Shown here: positions 21,341-33,146 of the stretch, piece by piece
Numbering within the stretch: the first letter of the stretch is position 1
Layout of the letters: every line of letters starts with the position of its first letter
From: Cycas panzhihuaensis
Lineage: Eukaryota; Cycadophyta
Reading direction: 5' to 3'
DNA length: 64,000 bases
Assembly: GCA_023213395.1 (NCBI GenBank)
Contig: CM041465.1
Location: forward strand, 63,495,741-63,559,740
Position numbers and translations under genes: made by a program
Notes under the pieces: generated by a model
Seen by the model: only the letters and a program-made list of their open reading frames with translations
Told to the model about the DNA's origin: nothing
Databases searched by the model: none

Positions 21341-21599
21341 TTAAATAATTTGACTATACATAAATATAATAAAGTATATGATAAGTGTAAATGTATAAAA
21401 TAAACTAGTAATAAGGATGCCTACCTCCATATGAAAGGGCTATACTCTTGACCTCTATAATTTATACCTTTATAGAAGGTTCCTTTAGCCTATGTTATAT
21501 TATTAGCCTTAGATGTACAATAATTTAGGTTGTGAATCATGGAAGTATAAATCCACTTGTGGTATATACAATTATTTTTGATCTCGACCTTAAATCATT
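21341..21599. other. AT-rich stretch, nothing recognised
   Basis: No frame, repeat or regulatory signal that I can support. Confidence 0.4.
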
Positions 21600-22000
21600 G
21601 AATATGATAATTCTGATAATGATGTTAATGCTTATCTTGATGCCATTGATTAGTGGATGAAACTAGTTAATTACAAAATAAAAACTTTGTTATAAGACAG
21701 GTTAAGATATGTTCATAAGGAAATAAACTTGATGCAACGGAAGACGATGACATTGAAAGTAATATCATTGGTGATCAACCACCTCTTATGAGGACATTAC
21801 CCCTTAATGACAACCAACCTTGCATCTCTTTCATAACTATATTTGACATCCCATAATCCAACACCATCAAACTATAGAGACTCTTATGCAAGAAAGAGGT
21901 GGTCATTCTTCTTGACTCGATAAGCAGTTATAACTTTATAAACACCAAGGTTGAAAATTGATTGGGCCTTTTCATTGAAATCCTCTTAATAAGTTTACTA
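21600..22000 (+). pseudogene. Relic of a Ty3/gypsy protease region
   Basis: The plus strand reads CISFITIFDIP, then a TIKL block, then VVILLDSISSYNFINTKVEN and LGL. This matches the chromovirus (Tekay/Del-like) gag-protease stretch in which ISLNA is followed by the retropepsin site D-S-G-S-T-H-N-F-I; Gly is changed to Ile. Two stops replace expected codons. No RT was found downstream; the fragment is isolated in AT-rich DNA. Confidence 0.6.
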
Positions 22001-23736
22001 ACACCAAAAAGAATAAACATTGATAAGAAATCATACACTTAATCTTAGTACTATAGGAACAAAAACACATGGTAATAAGGAATATAAAAAAGTGTTAATA
22101 AATTATGAATTCAATAGATATTAGACTAAGAGAATATATTATAGTGTAAATACAAATAAAACAATGAATATAATCAACCTCAAATGAAATTATTCTCCAT
22201 ATGGATATAACATGATTAAGCATAAAAAGGAAAGTAATTTCACAAAGTCCCCTCAAACTATCTCTATCATTGTAATATTTGAAGGATCACATACACAAGC
22301 TCTAAAGATAAATAGGTACATATAGAAAGCAATATTCATCATCTTAATTGACTCTAAATGTACCCAAATTTTCATTAACAAATGTAAGATAAGGTTAGTA
22401 AGAATTGAAATAAACACAAAAATTATATTTAAAGTTGTGGTAGCAAATATAGGATCTATTAAATATAATAATAAATATCTAATGCCTAAATTTCTACAAG
22501 ATATTATAGCATTCAAATTAAATTTTCTATAATTCCTTTTAGATAAATAGTTTTAGTGTTTGATTGACAATGGGAAAGATTGTCAAATCCTTAACTCTAA
22601 ATCTAGAAAATATATTTATAAGATTTAGAAAATAAGGGAAAATCCACCAACTATAAGGACTTAGCCCATTGCTTACATGTTTGATATTGTTTATCTAAAT
22701 CAAAAATATGTGAAACAAGGTATTGTATGATATATGCTAAATGCTATGCCATAGAAATAATCCACAAAAATTAGACAACCACATAGAAATATAAATTGTA
22801 ATGAATAAATAATTTGAGGTATTTTAGGAACTTTTAGCAAGATTACTATAAATAGAGGCATAAAATATCATTGAGTTGGAAGTTAGGATGATAGCCATCA
22901 ATATTAAATCATATCAAAATTTGCATTGATATAAGATGAAAAGAGAGTAATTGGTATACTAGTTAATAACCACTATTCCAATAAGTTAAGGCAACTATCC
23001 ATATGCTACATTAGTCATATTAGCCTTAAAGAAGCATGGAACATTAGAAGGTATTGATTATTAAACATGAAATTAGTAACTAATATTAATACCTAAAATT
23101 AAAGTGTTGCTAAAATAATTACATTGCCCCAAATTTCTTACCAAATTATCCAATTGATCATGATAGTTCTAGATCTACATTAAGGAAGATGCCATGCATA
23201 ATGTAATTTTTAAACTCACAAAGAATGTTATGATTTTAAGTTGCTCTCATTCAAACTTTATTAACATGTGAAGCAACTTGAAAAATTATATTCCTCCATT
23301 ATCTATGAAAATTTATTCTTGCATTTTTAAGGAAATTTTGATATTTAGTGGATTATGAAAAATCAAGACGTTAAAATTACGATTTTATAATTGTAACATC
23401 TTTTGAGAAATAGAGAAATAATGTACAAGAAAAGATTAAAATGCTTTAAAATCCATATGTAGAATAAAATCCATAGGTAGAATAATAAAGAAAACTATAA
23501 TCAATTTATGTGATTATGCCTAATATTATAAAATGGTAATAACACTTTATGAGTAAGAGATTCTAAATAAGAGCTTACCCTAATAGTCATAAATACTTGT
23601 TCCATCAAGCTACACTCACACCATAACATAAGAATGTGTCAAAAAGATCCAATCATTCAATCCTATTCAAGAAAAGAAAAGAAACTTCAATATAAAATAT
23701 CTGCCATAAAGATGAAGAAATTACCCTATCCACATT
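22001..23736. other. AT-rich region, no supported gene
   Basis: Long A/T-rich stretch. The open frame on the minus strand at 22253-22516 is hydrophobic by base composition and is not recognised. The left end of copy D is set at about 23737, where its alignment to A' ceases. Confidence 0.4.
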
Positions 23737-24158
23737 AATGGTGAAGGCTTCCAGGCTTGAGGAAGCCTACCTGGTGAAAAGACATGGAGAAGATAACGAA
23801 AAAGCCCCTTTGGTTCTCCCAAGGATCACAAAAGGGGCCAACAAAGGTCTAGAAAGGAGAACACACTTCCCCTGGCAGCCTCAAAGGCTTAAACAAGCAA
23901 AAAAAAAGGATCCAAGATGCTTAAATGAGTTAAAGGAGTATAAACATAGACACGTTTCAAAGGGGCATAAAAAATAAGGTAGAAGGGGGCTCTAGGAGAC
24001 TAAAGGGATCATCATAAATACACCAAAAGAGCTTGAAATAAAGGCTATAGGAGCAAAATAAGGGATAGACTGTAAAGACAAAATGGATGAGAAGAAGGAG
24101 ATGGTCTTAAGGGCTATCACGCTAAGGGAAAAGGAGAAGGTGCCCCCTAAGACCCTGG

Positions 24159-24170
24159 TGTATATAAATG
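24159..24170 (+). promoter_or_regulatory. TATA box of the antisense gene (copy D)
   Basis: GTATATAAATGG, followed by GGAGGGTGAAAATGGAATTC. The block is conserved on the opposite strand in copy A' (8780-8804). It lies about 0.9 kb upstream of the antisense reading frame and on its strand. Confidence 0.55.
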
Positions 24171-24353
24171 GAGGAGGGTGAAAATGGAATTCATTTTCAT
24201 AGTCCCCATGATCGATCTAGATCCCTCCCTTCTATGCAGTGAAACTCTGCAGGGATTTAAGAGCACTTTACAGGACATCCGACCATTAGATTGAGGTGTG
24301 GAAGCAACCGACGAGACTAGAGCAATGAGATGGGAGTGGCTAGACCTAATCTA

Positions 24354-24414
24354 GTAAGTGGATTATCCCTTAATCTTTCCATTTCTTCAATTTATTTTAA
24401 TGGATTTTTTACAG
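24354..24414 (+). other. Candidate 61-bp leader intron of the antisense gene (copy D)
   Basis: Donor CTA/GTAAGT, T-rich tract, acceptor TTTTTTACAG. Same length and layout as 8547-8607 in A'. An alternative acceptor GTAG ends at 24423. Confidence 0.4.
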
Positions 24415-25039
24415 TTTTTGTAGCTTATTGTGCCCCCATAAGGGCAAATCAAGATCCCTTAAAACTTGAATGAGGCCCAAAGAAGAGGAGGACTAGGGCA
24501 TTAGGTAGTCCTGATCCCAATAAGCTAGGCTTGGTCCACTTAGATAAAACTTTTAATATTTTAGGACACCCCCCTCTTTTTAGGGGGGGGGTGTGGGGAT
24601 AATTGCCCTACTATAAAGATCATACTATCACAACATTTACAGTAGAGCTGCCAAGAAAATAGAATTTTCTCAATGGAGCCTAGATCAATATTTGTGGTAC
24701 CACAGATTTTGACATGGGGCAGAGGATAAACAGTGAAAAAAAAAAAGGAAAAGAGGATTGATGGATGATGTTACTAGGTCTGATGGAGCGTGGGGCATCT
24801 AAGGGGCAACATGACATATGGCAGGGTGATACAGAGGGTTTTCTGACTGATTTTTAGATTGTTTGCAAGCTATTATCATAGTTGACAACTGTAAGAACAT
24901 CAGGATGGTAATGTTGAGCTTCATAGAGATGATAATGAAACATGACAGGATGATCTTGAGACACTAAGGATTCTTGAAGGTTATTAGGATGCCTTAATAT
25001 ACTTTTGACTAGTGCCTCCTAGTCAATATAGTCTCCCAT

Positions 25040-26960
25040 TGGGATTGATGGAGGCACGTATTCCACTACCCCCAGGTGGGAGATATTACTATCGTGCTGG
25101 GAGATATTAGGTAAATATTGGGTGTATTGGTGGGAGGAGAACCATCATCACTAGGTATGTTGCCTAGCACATACACTACCTATAGAGAGGCAACCACTTA
25201 TTTTACAAGACAGGGCAGGTGGAATCGATGAGGTATGTCAATTTAGGCTATGGTACTTTCTATAGTTCCTTGGGTGAAGAAACTCATCACATTGGCCATT
25301 TTGTTCTAGATCTCTAAGAAATAGAACTACATAGATATACCTAGATGTTGGATGGTCATAATTCAAAGATGCAAAGTAGGTAAGAGGCTAGATTAGGCTA
25401 CCCTGATAGCAGCCAACCTGGTAGTACAATTAGATCAGATCTACTGGTAGGGAGAGGAGGATTCTCTCACTTCACTATATTGATATGTTGTTTCTTCGAC
25501 TACTTCAAAGTGATAGCAGTACTAAGAGGACCATATCCTATCTCAACTAGGGTACCTATGGTCCATAGGTGGCAAATGAGGTTTAGGGGGATAAAGGACC
25601 AGGCTCATGTGTGATGGTCAGTGGAGGTGATGTCATTAGACTTACTCACTCTCATAGATTTCACGATGGATCCATATAGAGTGATCTACTAGAAGAGTGA
25701 TGATGTAGTAGGAGAGCTAGGGGATCAGCCTAATGAGGAAAGAGGCGATGATGGAGGCTATGGGGTAGGCCCATTGGGGGCTGCAAGAGGTGAGGCAAGC
25801 CCATTAGTGCCTTCAAGAGGAGATAGGCCACCATTAGGGCCAGCAGGTAGAGGGAGAGCTATAGGTAGAGTTCTAATGGCAATAGTAGCCATGGTGGTAG
25901 CAATAAAGGCATGATATCCCTGACAGATAGATGGGTCCTTAGAGAGGATGGATTAGAGGCAGAGGGTACCCTGACAACCCATGTAGTGGGTGAGATAGTG
26001 GAGGTACAGGTAGCAGCAAGGGGAGCTATTGTAGAGGAGGTGATCGTGAGAGCAGAGAAGCTAGCCATCCTAAGAGGTAAGATTCTCTCTTGACTCAACA
26101 AATTTTTTATCGTTAACTACTTAGATGGTTTATTTTTAATTTTAATACTTTTGTATATATATTAATTAGATTAACACATAGTATGTGTGGTTTGGTGAGA
26201 GTAGCAGAGATGATAAGGCTACTAGAGGTAGTAGTCCTTGAGTTATTTCCTCAGATCTACATAGAGGGAAAGCCTCCCATCCTAGCTAGCGAGGAGCCTC
26301 GATCATTAGGACCACATACAACAGTATTCACCCAATTAACCAGAGCTAGGGACATATAGGTGGTGGAGTCCCAAGAGTACTAGGTGAGGATAGGATAGTT
26401 GTAGGGTACCTTGGACAGACGTCAGGTGGAGAGGGACCAATTAGTAACTGATAGAGACACCCTACAATGCTAGTTCTAGGCAGTGGAGGCTTAGGGAGGA
26501 GGAGCAGTAGGTGGATATATAGAGAGTAGATTCTAGATCACCATACTAAAGGAGAGGCTCCAAGGAGAAAAAGAAGAGAGGGATTCTACCCAGGCAAGGT
26601 ATGATCGGGTGGTGGAGTAGATCAACACTAGGTCATCGCAGAGCAAATCCCATATTCATACTACAATGATGACCTAAAGGTGGCCTCGAGATAAGGAGAG
26701 TGAGGTGGGGAGCTTACAATAATAGTGTAGGAGCCTGGGAGGCATGTGGTCTCTTAGTGAGGGATCTCACAATTGAGGAGATGATACACCTTGAGGGCAG
26801 GGCATCAAGAGGAATTGTACATTATTGATTTTAGGTAGGAAAGTATTAGACCTCCATAGAGTCTTTACTATATGTAGACACATGATTATATTCCTCCTTA
26901 CAAGGATTCTGACTTCCTAAGGCATGATGCCTACATGATGATATACTATATAATCTATTG
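25040..26960 (+). pseudogene. Antisense gene of copy D: plant-mobile-domain-like protein with coiled-coil tail
   Basis: Encoded opposite to gag-pol. N-terminal part (25040-25140): HVFHYPQVGDITIVLGDIR and ILGVLVGGEP, matching the plant mobile domain pattern (H-x-F-H-L-P-x-G-x-x-T-x-T-L-x-D-V). The domain continues after a shift with FFDYFKVIAVLRGPYP, VHRWQMRFRGIKDQAHV and TMDPYRVI (25480-25690). A Gly/Glu/Pro linker follows (to 26076), then a Glu/Arg/Gln-rich coiled coil (26400-26620, including VERDQLVTDRDTLQ). Near the end, DYIPPYKDSDF is shared with copy C. Frame changes near 25450 and 25900; stops mostly at Gln or Trp. Function unknown; extra antisense frames are known from Tat-lineage elements. 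Confidence 0.65.
26077..26181 (+). other. Possible second intron of the antisense gene (copy D only)
   Basis: AGAG/GTAAGATTCTC, then a very AT-rich stretch, ending ACACATAG. Copy C joins the equivalent flanks with much less sequence between. The reading frames on either side do not match after a clean splice, so an indel must also be assumed. Weak. Confidence 0.25.
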
Positions 26961-27179
26961 TATGATATGATTTGTATATATAGACAAGGGCCAATTGGTA
27001 CCCCATTTGACCCATGATGATGATGTTATGATAGCTTTGTGATGTTGTTGGTTTGTTGTATTATTTATTTATTTGTTTATATGATGCATATGGATATGGG
27101 TGCATGGGCGCACGGGGGATTATGCATTATGATGGTTTTGGTTGATTATTATGAATGATATTTGTTGTTAGACCATATG
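26961..27179. repeat. Low-complexity stretch at the 3' end of the antisense gene
   Basis: Rich in TGATG, TTATTTAT and GGATAT words. The equivalent stretch in copy C (62690-62930) is CA/TA rich. It lies between two convergent transcription units. Confidence 0.4.
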
Positions 27180-27600
27180 TGGAAGATACTCATGCTTCCT
27201 TTTATGTAATACCACACTCATAGCAAGTACACATGATCACCACATGTATCAGTGATAGATACATATGAGGCTAGGAGGGGGAGCCATGCATGTCCACTGG
27301 GGAGTAGAATGGATATGCAAATGAAGTAACAATAAAAGGAGTATATATACTCAAATGAAAGGCCCTTGTTGGGAAGCAATTCCAAGCTCAGAAGTAAAGG
27401 AAGTTTGTATACCCAACTAGGAAAGGAGAGGCTCCCCTAAGTAGAGAAACAAAAGATGTAATGTAAGTAATGACATTAGAAAGATAAAGAGACACTCCAA
27501 ACAACCATTCCTTCTATGGCTAGGCAGAATGATGACATGCTTAGAGTGGTAGCTTAGGCTCATTTTAGAGCTAGAGGGAAGGGTGTGCCTAGTCTACTAG
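27180..27600 (-). other. Conserved spacer between integrase and the antisense gene (copy D)
   Basis: It aligns with 45237-45625 (copy B) and 62384-62690 (copy C) over about 350 bp, including GGATATGCAAA-GAAGT, the CAT-CA-CATG block near 27238 and GCTTAGGCTCATTTTA near 27553. No shared frame was seen. Confidence 0.6.
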
Positions 27601-28745
27601 GGAGTAGGGAAGGTCACATGTAGAATTTCTTTAGGAATTTACCATTAATAGCTTTCTGAAATTCAAGATCTTCTAGGGTTGCTATCCTATAGGTGCCATT
27701 ATCTAGGCTCTTGAGAATGATGAAAGGACCAACCTGTTTAGGCCCAAATTTAAACAAGCGGTCATGGAGATATTCTAGCTTCAGTACATGGTCCCTAGGA
27801 TGTAAAGGGTGAGGGTGAAGACATTTATTATATGTTATTCATACCCTTACTTTCAAGGCAAGATTTTCTTGATATGCCATCAAGCATCTCTCATCTAAGG
27901 CTTTGAGGTTGAGGAGGCAGGCCTGGCAATAAGATTCCTCATCAACAAGACCTCAAAGGGAAACACACAAGGAGGAGATTTCAACTTCCAAGGAGAGAAC
28001 CACCTTAGTTCCATACATGAGGGAGAACAGGGTCATCCCTGTTGCTGTGCGAATGGAATTGTGGTATGCCCATAGAGCAGAGGGAAGTTGAAGGTGCTAA
28101 ACTTTTTTGAATTAGGAAACAATTTTCTTTAAGATATTGATAAGAGTTTTGTTAAAATACTCGATTTAGCCATTGGCTTGAGCGTAATAAGGAGAAGAAG
28201 TTTTGTGGGATATCTTAAACTTCCCACAAAGCTTATCCATCTCCTTATTAAAAAAGGGAGTACCATTATCTATGATTAGGATATCAAGGACCCTGAATCG
28301 ATAGATAATATGTTGGTAAATATAGGTAGCTATAGTCTTTCTAGTAATAGAGGATAAGGGGACTGCTTCAGCCCATTTAGTAAAGTATTCTATCGCAGTC
28401 TAGATAAACTTATATTACAATGAGGAAGGAGGGGTTATGGCAACAATAAGGTCTAATCCTGATTAGGAAAATGGACATGATGAAATAATCAAGTGTAAGG
28501 CCTCAGAAGGTGAATGGATGATGTCAGCATGTTCCTGACACCTACGACATCATAGGGCATAGGCATTGGCATCTTTAAAGAGGGACAACCAGCAGTGACC
28601 CATGCAGAGTATCCTCTTAGCCATGGATTGCCCCCCAAAGTGGCCCTTAAAAATTCCATTGTGGTATTAACAAAGTATATGGCTCACCTTGTTATGGTTG
28701 ACATAGTGAAACAGGACCCTATCAAAGGATCTCTTGTACAACACC
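27601..28745 (-). pseudogene. Integrase of copy D
   Basis: Inserts the DNA copy into the host genome. On the minus strand: zinc-binding part with GHFGGQSMAKRILCMGH and CRRCQEHAD (28740-28510); catalytic core with GLDLI (first Asp), IIDNGTPFFNKEMDKLC (second Asp) and ANG-stop-IEYFNKTL (Glu kept). So the D, D and E residues can all still be read. The C-terminal part includes GPFIILKSL-like and FLKKF blocks (27790-27630). Stops include a TGA before CRRC and a TAG for Gln before IEY. Confidence 0.85.
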
Positions 28746-29320
28746 TCCTGTATGAGGAAGTACTACCTAGCAGTGGCTTTAACTCATGACCTCACCTTAT
28801 TAGTAGCATCAAAACAAAACTTATATTCAATAAGGCATCGTACAATATCCCCATATAATTCGTTATTATCCAATGGATGGGGGGACAAGTCTTGGATAGA
28901 AAAGATAGGCTTATTAAATAAGGAGTCATCAACAGGAATGTCAGAAGAGTTAGGAATGGGGGCGTCAACTAGCTGCTCAACGACCATCATTCCCTTCTTT
29001 GATTTCCTATTAACGATTTAAAGATCATATTCTTGAAGGAGGATGGGCCATTTTCTAGTTGTATCAGTCAAGTCAAACTAGGTCAGGAGGTATCCCAAGG
29101 GATCAGATTAGATGATCACTTGGGTGATGTTACTGAGCAAGTAATGCCTAAATTTCTTGGTTGCGTGAACCAAGGCAAGGCATTCCTTGTTAGCGTGAGA
29201 ATAATTGAGCTCAACAGTAACTAACGTGTGACTGATGAAATAACCCCTAAGGAGTCATTAGTAGCTGATGTGTAGAGGATAAAGCGTCGATCAAAGAGAG
29301 GGGACACCAAGAGGGGTCCT
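28746..29320 (-). pseudogene. RNase H and RH-INT linker of copy D
   Basis: Ty3-type RNase H C-terminal half: frames equivalent to NYSHANKECLALVHATKKF and HYLLSNITQVII of the family, then the KSKKGMMVVEQ end. The linker (28784-28990) reads NSSDIPVDDSLFNKPIFSIQ, an acidic hinge also seen in copy B. There is no aRNH between RH and INT. Truncated at its N-terminus at about 29320. Confidence 0.75.
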
Positions 29321-31739
29321 CATGCTATGTAGATGTATAGCCATAATCTCATAATTCTTGGCCAAATTCTAAAACCACCCTTACTAATTCCCTTAATAAA
29401 TCTCTTTTTTTGGAGTCACCCAACATTTTTTTCCTATAATGTGACAATTTGTTCTAAGTATCTCATTTTAGGGGTCTTATTCAATGGTGTCTGGGCCCAT
29501 TCCCTTTTCTACATAGAGTAAAACTATGGGGTAACCTTCCCTTTGCTATGCTTAGGAAAGGGATTCTGTTATTGAATGAATAAATAGGGTCTTTCTCCCT
29601 CAACCCCCTTTTATAATTCAAGGGGGCTAACTGAACACTTAATTCAAGAAAGAGATTTTTTAGCTCTTGTATGCATGAAATGAATAATCATTTATTGATA
29701 AGTAGTGAACCCCTTTCTACTATTGCTTTTGTTTTCTTTCATTAAATTAGATCCATGTAACTCATTAAGGTCCAATTTTTTATCTACTTAATACTTGACT
29801 AAGGTTGAGTTCTTATCGAAGAGAGAACATGATGTTCCTACTCTTGGGCCTGCTCCCCAACCTGGGTCATGAGAAATCTTCCTCTTTGGTAAAGGATCTG
29901 TTATTTCCACTAAATTATGGTTGGGATTAAGATGGGACTCATTAGACTACCTCTTTTGGGAATTTGATATGATCTTATAACCCTACATAATTACATTGAT
30001 GATAAACTCTATCTCTGATGGATGGTTCATAATTAAGTGGTTAACACTCATAAAAGCTATCGAGCATGGCCTAAAAGATAAAGGTGCACCTCGTCTGATC
30101 AATAAAGTAATCGCCCATAGCCCTCCCATTACTATTAAAGTTGATTCTTATGTAAAGCTTACCAATATTGGGTATAATTATCATTTAAAAAGAAGGGCAG
30201 GGCTATAATAGGGTAGTCTTGGCTCGATGCGGGTAAGCTAAGGACCAAGTATTAACAACTATATTATGACCTCCCCCTTCTTTCAAAGAAGGGAGCACTC
30301 CTTATCAAAAAATTATTGCTTATGATTATCTCTCTTTATAAAGATCTATTCCTAAATCTACAAATATATGAATAAGTGTCTCCTCACTCGAGCATATAAT
30401 TCCTAAGTGTATTATGCCTTGATGTTAATAAGTTAAGATTAGTCAACAACTATTACATGTAGTCTTAGGCTTCGATGAACAAGAACAAGTAGTTTGAGTT
30501 TATAGTTCCCTTAACAGTTCAATGCTCCTCGTCTATGATTGAAAGATATAGTTGGAGTGGAGATGGAGCCTATTTATTAGCTTAGCTTTGATGGGGTTTC
30601 TTATGAATTAAAAAAATGTGAGTTGATGGCAGTAAATAGATGCCAGGAAACAAAGATATAATACTTTATGATAAGATAGATGACTTTGTTACACTTCGTG
30701 GATTGGGAATATCTAAGCCTTATGGATGTACAACTAGTAAAAATCTTAGGAAAAGTGTTGTCTTCTGGTCAATGAGATTATCTCCTTCCTAAGAATAGTG
30801 AAATGAAGAAAATGGTTCGCACTTCAAAATCCAAAGAGTATACCATCATTATTTTCCCTTACATGATCTCAGTAGCTCTGTTACCTATAATAGTTATTTC
30901 GCTAGCAATGATCCTTATGTCTAATAGTATTAAAGACTAGAAGGCTAGGCACTATTCTAGATTATTGATGGCTAGAAACAACATATATATTAGCATATGA
31001 ATAACCATTCACTAAATAGCCTTGTTCCTAATGGGTTACGTAAGTGGTTGTTTGATCAATGCTTATTATTGGATGTTCATGCTATACCAAAGTGTTTATT
31101 CCTTAGAGAGTTCCTCAGTCATAGTGAGCTTTGATGACCTAGCTTAGTTAATCTATATTGATCATAGAGCGCATCAAGGCATAGCTATATCCATTAGACA
31201 TGGGAACACACACCCAAGAATTATAGATTGGGCTAAAGCTCCCTCGTGTTCTATATTGTGTCAATTATTTAAGAACCTAAAAGCATTGATAGGAGCAATA
31301 GTATTTAGGGGTTAACCACTGAGAAGTAAAATTATCTATTACAATTGATTTTAGTATAGAATGACTATACTATTATAGCAAATAATCCTTGATCGTGCCT
31401 GTTCTTCAAAAAACTATAGGGTTTCAATTTCAATGAATTTTGTTCCTGTCCCATGGCTAGTCTACTCCTTTCATTCTTGGATTTCTATTATTAGTATGTT
31501 GGTCAACCTATTCTCCTCCCTCATGCCACTCTGACCTAGAACTGATAAAGTTAGTGATGCACAGGGTCATAAGTGCACCCTTAAACAAACTAGAAATGAA
31601 AGTGTATCATTATTCAAGAATATGTCACTTTAGCTCAATTAATGTTGGGTTGACCAACAAGCATAAACTTTAAGGCATGGGTCTTTTTCAACACCTATAT
31701 CTTGTATTTCCTATTATGGTTATTCTTTTTTATTTCCTA
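29321..31739. other. AT-rich unassigned region
   Basis: No domain that I recognise. A fairly open plus-strand frame runs 29880-30210 (with WDSLDYLFWEFD and KWLTLIKAIEHGLKDKGAP) with one TAA, and another, more broken, covers 30570-31000. Neither has a known family. One copy of the palindromic CCTTCCCTTTGCTATGC motif lies at 29532-29560, as in 19.6-20.9 kb. Confidence 0.35.
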
Positions 31740-31744
31740 ACAAT

Positions 31745-32045
31745 GACTCATTCCTTTTTCTTTTGATTTCTATAACTTATTTATAATAATAAAGTGTTGT
31801 AATATCACTCTTTATTCTTTTGATTTCCACATAGTGATTCATCTATAACAATAATAGTAGAGTGCTATAATATCTCTCTTTATTCTTTTGATTTCCACAT
31901 AGTGACTCATTTATAACAATAATAGTAGAGTACCATATTATCTCTTCTTGTTCTTTTGACAATATTGATAGTGCCATCTCTTTAACAATAGTGACTCATC
32001 TATATCAATAATGATAGTGTCGTAGTATTTCTCTCTTGTTTTAAT
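31745..32045. repeat. Tandem repeat, 68-bp unit, about four copies
   Basis: Units at 31745-31812, 31813-31880, 31881-31948 and a longer, interrupted one to about 32045. Each has TCTTTTGATTTCCACATAGT, CTATAACAATAATAGTAGAG and TATCTCTCTT words. The middle two are nearly identical. The period was counted directly from the sequence. Confidence 0.8.
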
Positions 32046-33032
32046 CTTTCCTAATAGATGGAAATAACTCATCAATAACAAAACTCTTTTTTAATCATAT
32101 ATTAGAAATAAAGTTCTTTAAAGACTACAACCTTCAATATGTTTTGAAGTATGAATCTCTTTTTCTTTCAATAGGGGTAGGGGTAAGATCTAATTAGAGA
32201 GGCTCCACTATCATCTATAGTATACGGTCTGATCCAATAGTGATCTATATTCTATCAACCACTCAACCACATCTTTTTGAAGAGATTAAAAATAGTAGCT
32301 AGCTCATATTTTTTTTTAATATGGGCAATGTCTAATAAGAAAGAGTAAGAGTATAATTCAATAGTGATATATCTTTTATTGAATAGATCTTTTTAAATAG
32401 ATTTAAAATAGTAATAGTGTTGCCTTCTTTCAATAGGAGTGAAACAAAGTAACTGCCTTTGCATTATTCTAACTGATAAATAGGTGGCAACTTATATGAC
32501 TAGACCCTTTTATCAAGTATAACCATTGGTGGGTGGATCTTTGCTATGATTATGTTACTAGGTACAACCTATGCTTGACCCATTGATAGAGGCATTTAAT
32601 TGTAGGGAATAGAAGTCATTGTTATTGGTCTGCCTATTGGTCACCACTTGATTTCTCCTCTTCATTGAGAGATTCGTTATTTCCTTATCTTATTTTGGGC
32701 GTAAGGTTGATGACAACAACCTTCTTTCACCACCTCTTCAATAAAGAAAGAACCAAAATAAGAGGGAGGAAACATTTTTTATGAGTTATCAAATCTGTGC
32801 GTTAGCATGATTGATAATAGATTCTTTGGATAACCTTTCCAAGAGCTAGAAAATCTACTCATAACATGGAAAATTTAGAAATCTAAATTATTGGAGAGAA
32901 TTCTAGAGAAAAGCCTAGATCCCATCATAGATGATGAATTCCATTACTTACATGATAGCAGGACACTAATGGAGTAGGATTGACTAAGCTTAGAATGTGT
33001 TGGGATAATGCCTAATATTGAAATATATGCAT
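32046..33032. other. AT-rich region, nothing recognised
   Basis: No supported gene. Some further short words of the 68-bp repeat (ATAGTGAT, TCTTTTTG) persist to about 32420. Confidence 0.35.
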
Positions 33033-33146
33033 CCATGTTGGGCCCCTAAGAGGCATCTTAGGCCTCCAAAAAGCACCTTGGGCCTCCTAAAGCCACCATG
33101 TAGCCACCTAAAGCCAACATGGAGCCACCATAGCCACCCTAAGGTA
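33033..33146. repeat. Short GC-richer minisatellite-like block
   Basis: Repeated variants of GGCCTCCTAAAGCCACC and AGCCACCATG within 114 bp, in otherwise AT-rich DNA. Irregular period of about 17-25 bp. Confidence 0.5.

Larger units (their letters stand above)
23737..29320 (-). mobile_element. Copy D: Tat-type element, RNase H to antisense gene
   Basis: On the minus strand: RNase H (29320-28780), integrase (28740-27620), a conserved spacer (27600-27180), then the antisense gene read on the plus strand (24161-26960) and its leader. Upstream it is cut at about 29320 inside RNase H; downstream it is cut at 23737 before aRNH. It is the only copy here that links integrase to the whole antisense gene. 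Heavily decayed. Confidence 0.8.

Noticed and set aside
25911-26093. Frame 25911-26093 as a separate small gene
   Set aside because: It is a shifted section of the antisense gene of copy D and matches the Val/Glu-rich part of copy C.
29996-30208. 70-codon open frame as a host gene
   Set aside because: Protein-like wording but no family, no start or splice context, and it lies in decayed repeat DNA; described only as part of the unassigned region.
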